Shown in pieces: positions 5,989-6,665 of a DNA stretch of 6,665 bases. Source of the DNA: Actinomycetota bacterium (GTDB taxonomy: Bacteria > Actinomycetota > Acidimicrobiia > Spongiisociales > ZC4RG35); the NCBI GenBank assembly GCA_027296205.1, contig JAPUJM010000020.1, positions 1-6,665 of the forward strand. The letters run 5' to 3'. The number at the start of each line of letters is the position of its first letter. Within the stretch, counting starts at the first letter, position 1. The notes under the pieces were generated by a model. It worked only from the letters and a program-made list of their open reading frames with translations, did no database searches and was not told the origin of the DNA. A program made the translations under genes and the position numbers.

Positions 5989-6535
5989 AATGCAGTACAC
6001 ACGTCAGTTGTACTCGGCTGCCCTGCGCATGACCCGCAACCCGGCCGATGCCGAGGACCTCGTCCAGGAGACATACCTCAAGGCCTACCGGGCCTATCAC
6101 ACGTTTCAGGAGGGCACCAACCTCAAGGCATGGCTGTACCGGATCCTCACCAACACCTATATCAACAAGTACCGCAAGGATTCTCGCCGGCCCTCGGAAG
6201 TGGATCTCGGCACTGTCGAGGACATGTATCTGTACCGGCGGCTCGGATCCGAGGAGTCCGCTGAGGCTGCCAGAACGACCGAGGACAGGGTCCTGGACGG
6301 TCTGGTCGAATCCGAAATCAAGCAAGCTGTCGAAGAACTCCCTGAGAGCTTCAGGATGCCGGTGCTGCTCGCCGACCTCGAGGGATTCTCGTACAAGGAG
6401 ATCGCCGAGATCCTCGACATTCCCATTGGCACCGTGATGTCGCGTCTTCATCGCGGAAGAAAAGCGATGCAGAAGAGGTTGTGGGAATTTGCAAAGCAGC
6501 GGGGGCTGCTCCCGGAGGACGCCCAAAGACCATGA
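5957..6535 (+). CDS. sigR: ECF RNA polymerase sigma factor, SigR/SigH type
   Basis: A 192-aa group 4 (ECF) sigma factor of the kind that directs the thiol-oxidative (disulfide) and heat stress response in actinobacteria (SigR of Streptomyces, SigH of mycobacteria). Region 2 spans about 12-75 and includes LRMTRNPADAEDLVQETYLKAY (23-44; core-binding and -10 recognition) and GTNLKAWLYRILTNTYINKYRK (53-74). A linker (about 75-120) leads to region 4 (about 121-176), with ELPESFRMPVLLADLEGFSYKEIAEIL and the recognition helix IPIGTVMSRLHRGRKAM. The type assignment rests on these motifs together with the adjacent zinc anti-sigma gene; the symbol sigH would be equally valid. The stop overlaps the next start as ATGA (6532-6535), implying coupled synthesis of sigma and anti-sigma. 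It is divergent from the copper oxidase gene. Confidence 0.93.
   Translation: MADQADFERDAMQYTRQLYSAALRMTRNPADAEDLVQETYLKAYRAYHTFQEGTNLKAWLYRILTNTYINKYRKDSRRPSEVDLGTVEDMYLYRRLGSEESAEAARTTEDRVLDGLVESEIKQAVEELPESFRMPVLLADLEGFSYKEIAEILDIPIGTVMSRLHRGRKAMQKRLWEFAKQRGLLPEDAQRP
6514..6518 (+). promoter_or_regulatory. Shine-Dalgarno for the anti-sigma gene
   Basis: GGAGG lies inside the last codons of sigR, 13 bases before the anti-sigma ATG at 6532. The spacing is a little long, so coupling through the ATGA overlap probably adds to initiation. Confidence 0.4.
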
Positions 6536-6665
6536 CAAAAGACTGCGACGAGGCACTCGAGAACCTCTATCTGTACCTCGACTCTGAGCTCGACTCGGTC
6601 ACCTCGTCAAGGATCCGCTCTCATCTCGACGAGTGCAGGGGATGTGGACCTCAGTTTGATTTCGA
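6532..6665 (+). CDS. rsrA: Zinc-binding anti-sigma factor (RsrA/RshA family), 3' end outside the window
   Basis: Only the first 44 residues are present. They carry Cys5 in a KDCDEALENLYLYLDSELD opening and the ZAS motif His31-x3-Cys35-x2-Cys38. In this family these residues bind zinc, and oxidation of cysteines to a disulfide releases zinc and frees the sigma factor, making the protein a cytoplasmic redox switch. Family members are about 100 residues, so roughly half is missing to the right of the window. The ATGA overlap with sigR is the standard cognate-pair arrangement. The ATG at 6532 is supported by that overlap and by the position of Cys5, which matches the family N-terminus. Confidence 0.88.
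   Translation, partial: MTKDCDEALENLYLYLDSELDSVTSSRIRSHLDECRGCGPQFDF

Overview
This is a GC-rich window whose gene order points to an actinobacterium. Three things support that: topA is divergent from a tmk–holB pair, a SigR/SigH-type ECF sigma factor overlaps a zinc-binding anti-sigma factor gene, and several starts lack a Shine-Dalgarno sequence. A deep-branching lineage such as Acidimicrobiia is possible, but the sequence does not prove it. All four gene ends visible inside the window use TGA.

Layout. Positions 1–2555 (minus) hold most of topA, DNA topoisomerase I, cut off at its C-terminus by the window edge. A short divergent promoter region (about 2556–2624) separates it from tmk (thymidylate kinase) and holB (DNA polymerase III delta-prime), which overlap by two bases. 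These three make a DNA topology, precursor and replication block. A complete tRNA-Thr(CGT) follows at 4348–4422. Converging on the tRNA with an 8-base gap is a membrane-anchored multicopper oxidase (minus, 5816 to 4431) with an extra plastocyanin-like domain. Its reading frame is broken by one in-frame TAG at 4722–4724, yet all expected copper ligands are intact on both sides of the stop. A 140-base divergent spacer separates it from sigR/sigH (5957–6535), whose stop overlaps the start of an rsrA/rshA-like anti-sigma gene that runs off the right edge.

The right half looks like a redox and metal region: a copper oxidase back to back with a thiol-redox-type sigma/anti-sigma switch. The spacer holds a 14-bp palindrome matching 13 of 14 positions of the DosR/DevR (hypoxia/NO) core box. 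It lies about 44 bp upstream of a possible leaderless start of the oxidase gene. The two points most worth checking are this box and the amber codon. I see no mobile element, CRISPR array or phage feature, and no stretch over 300 bases without a gene.
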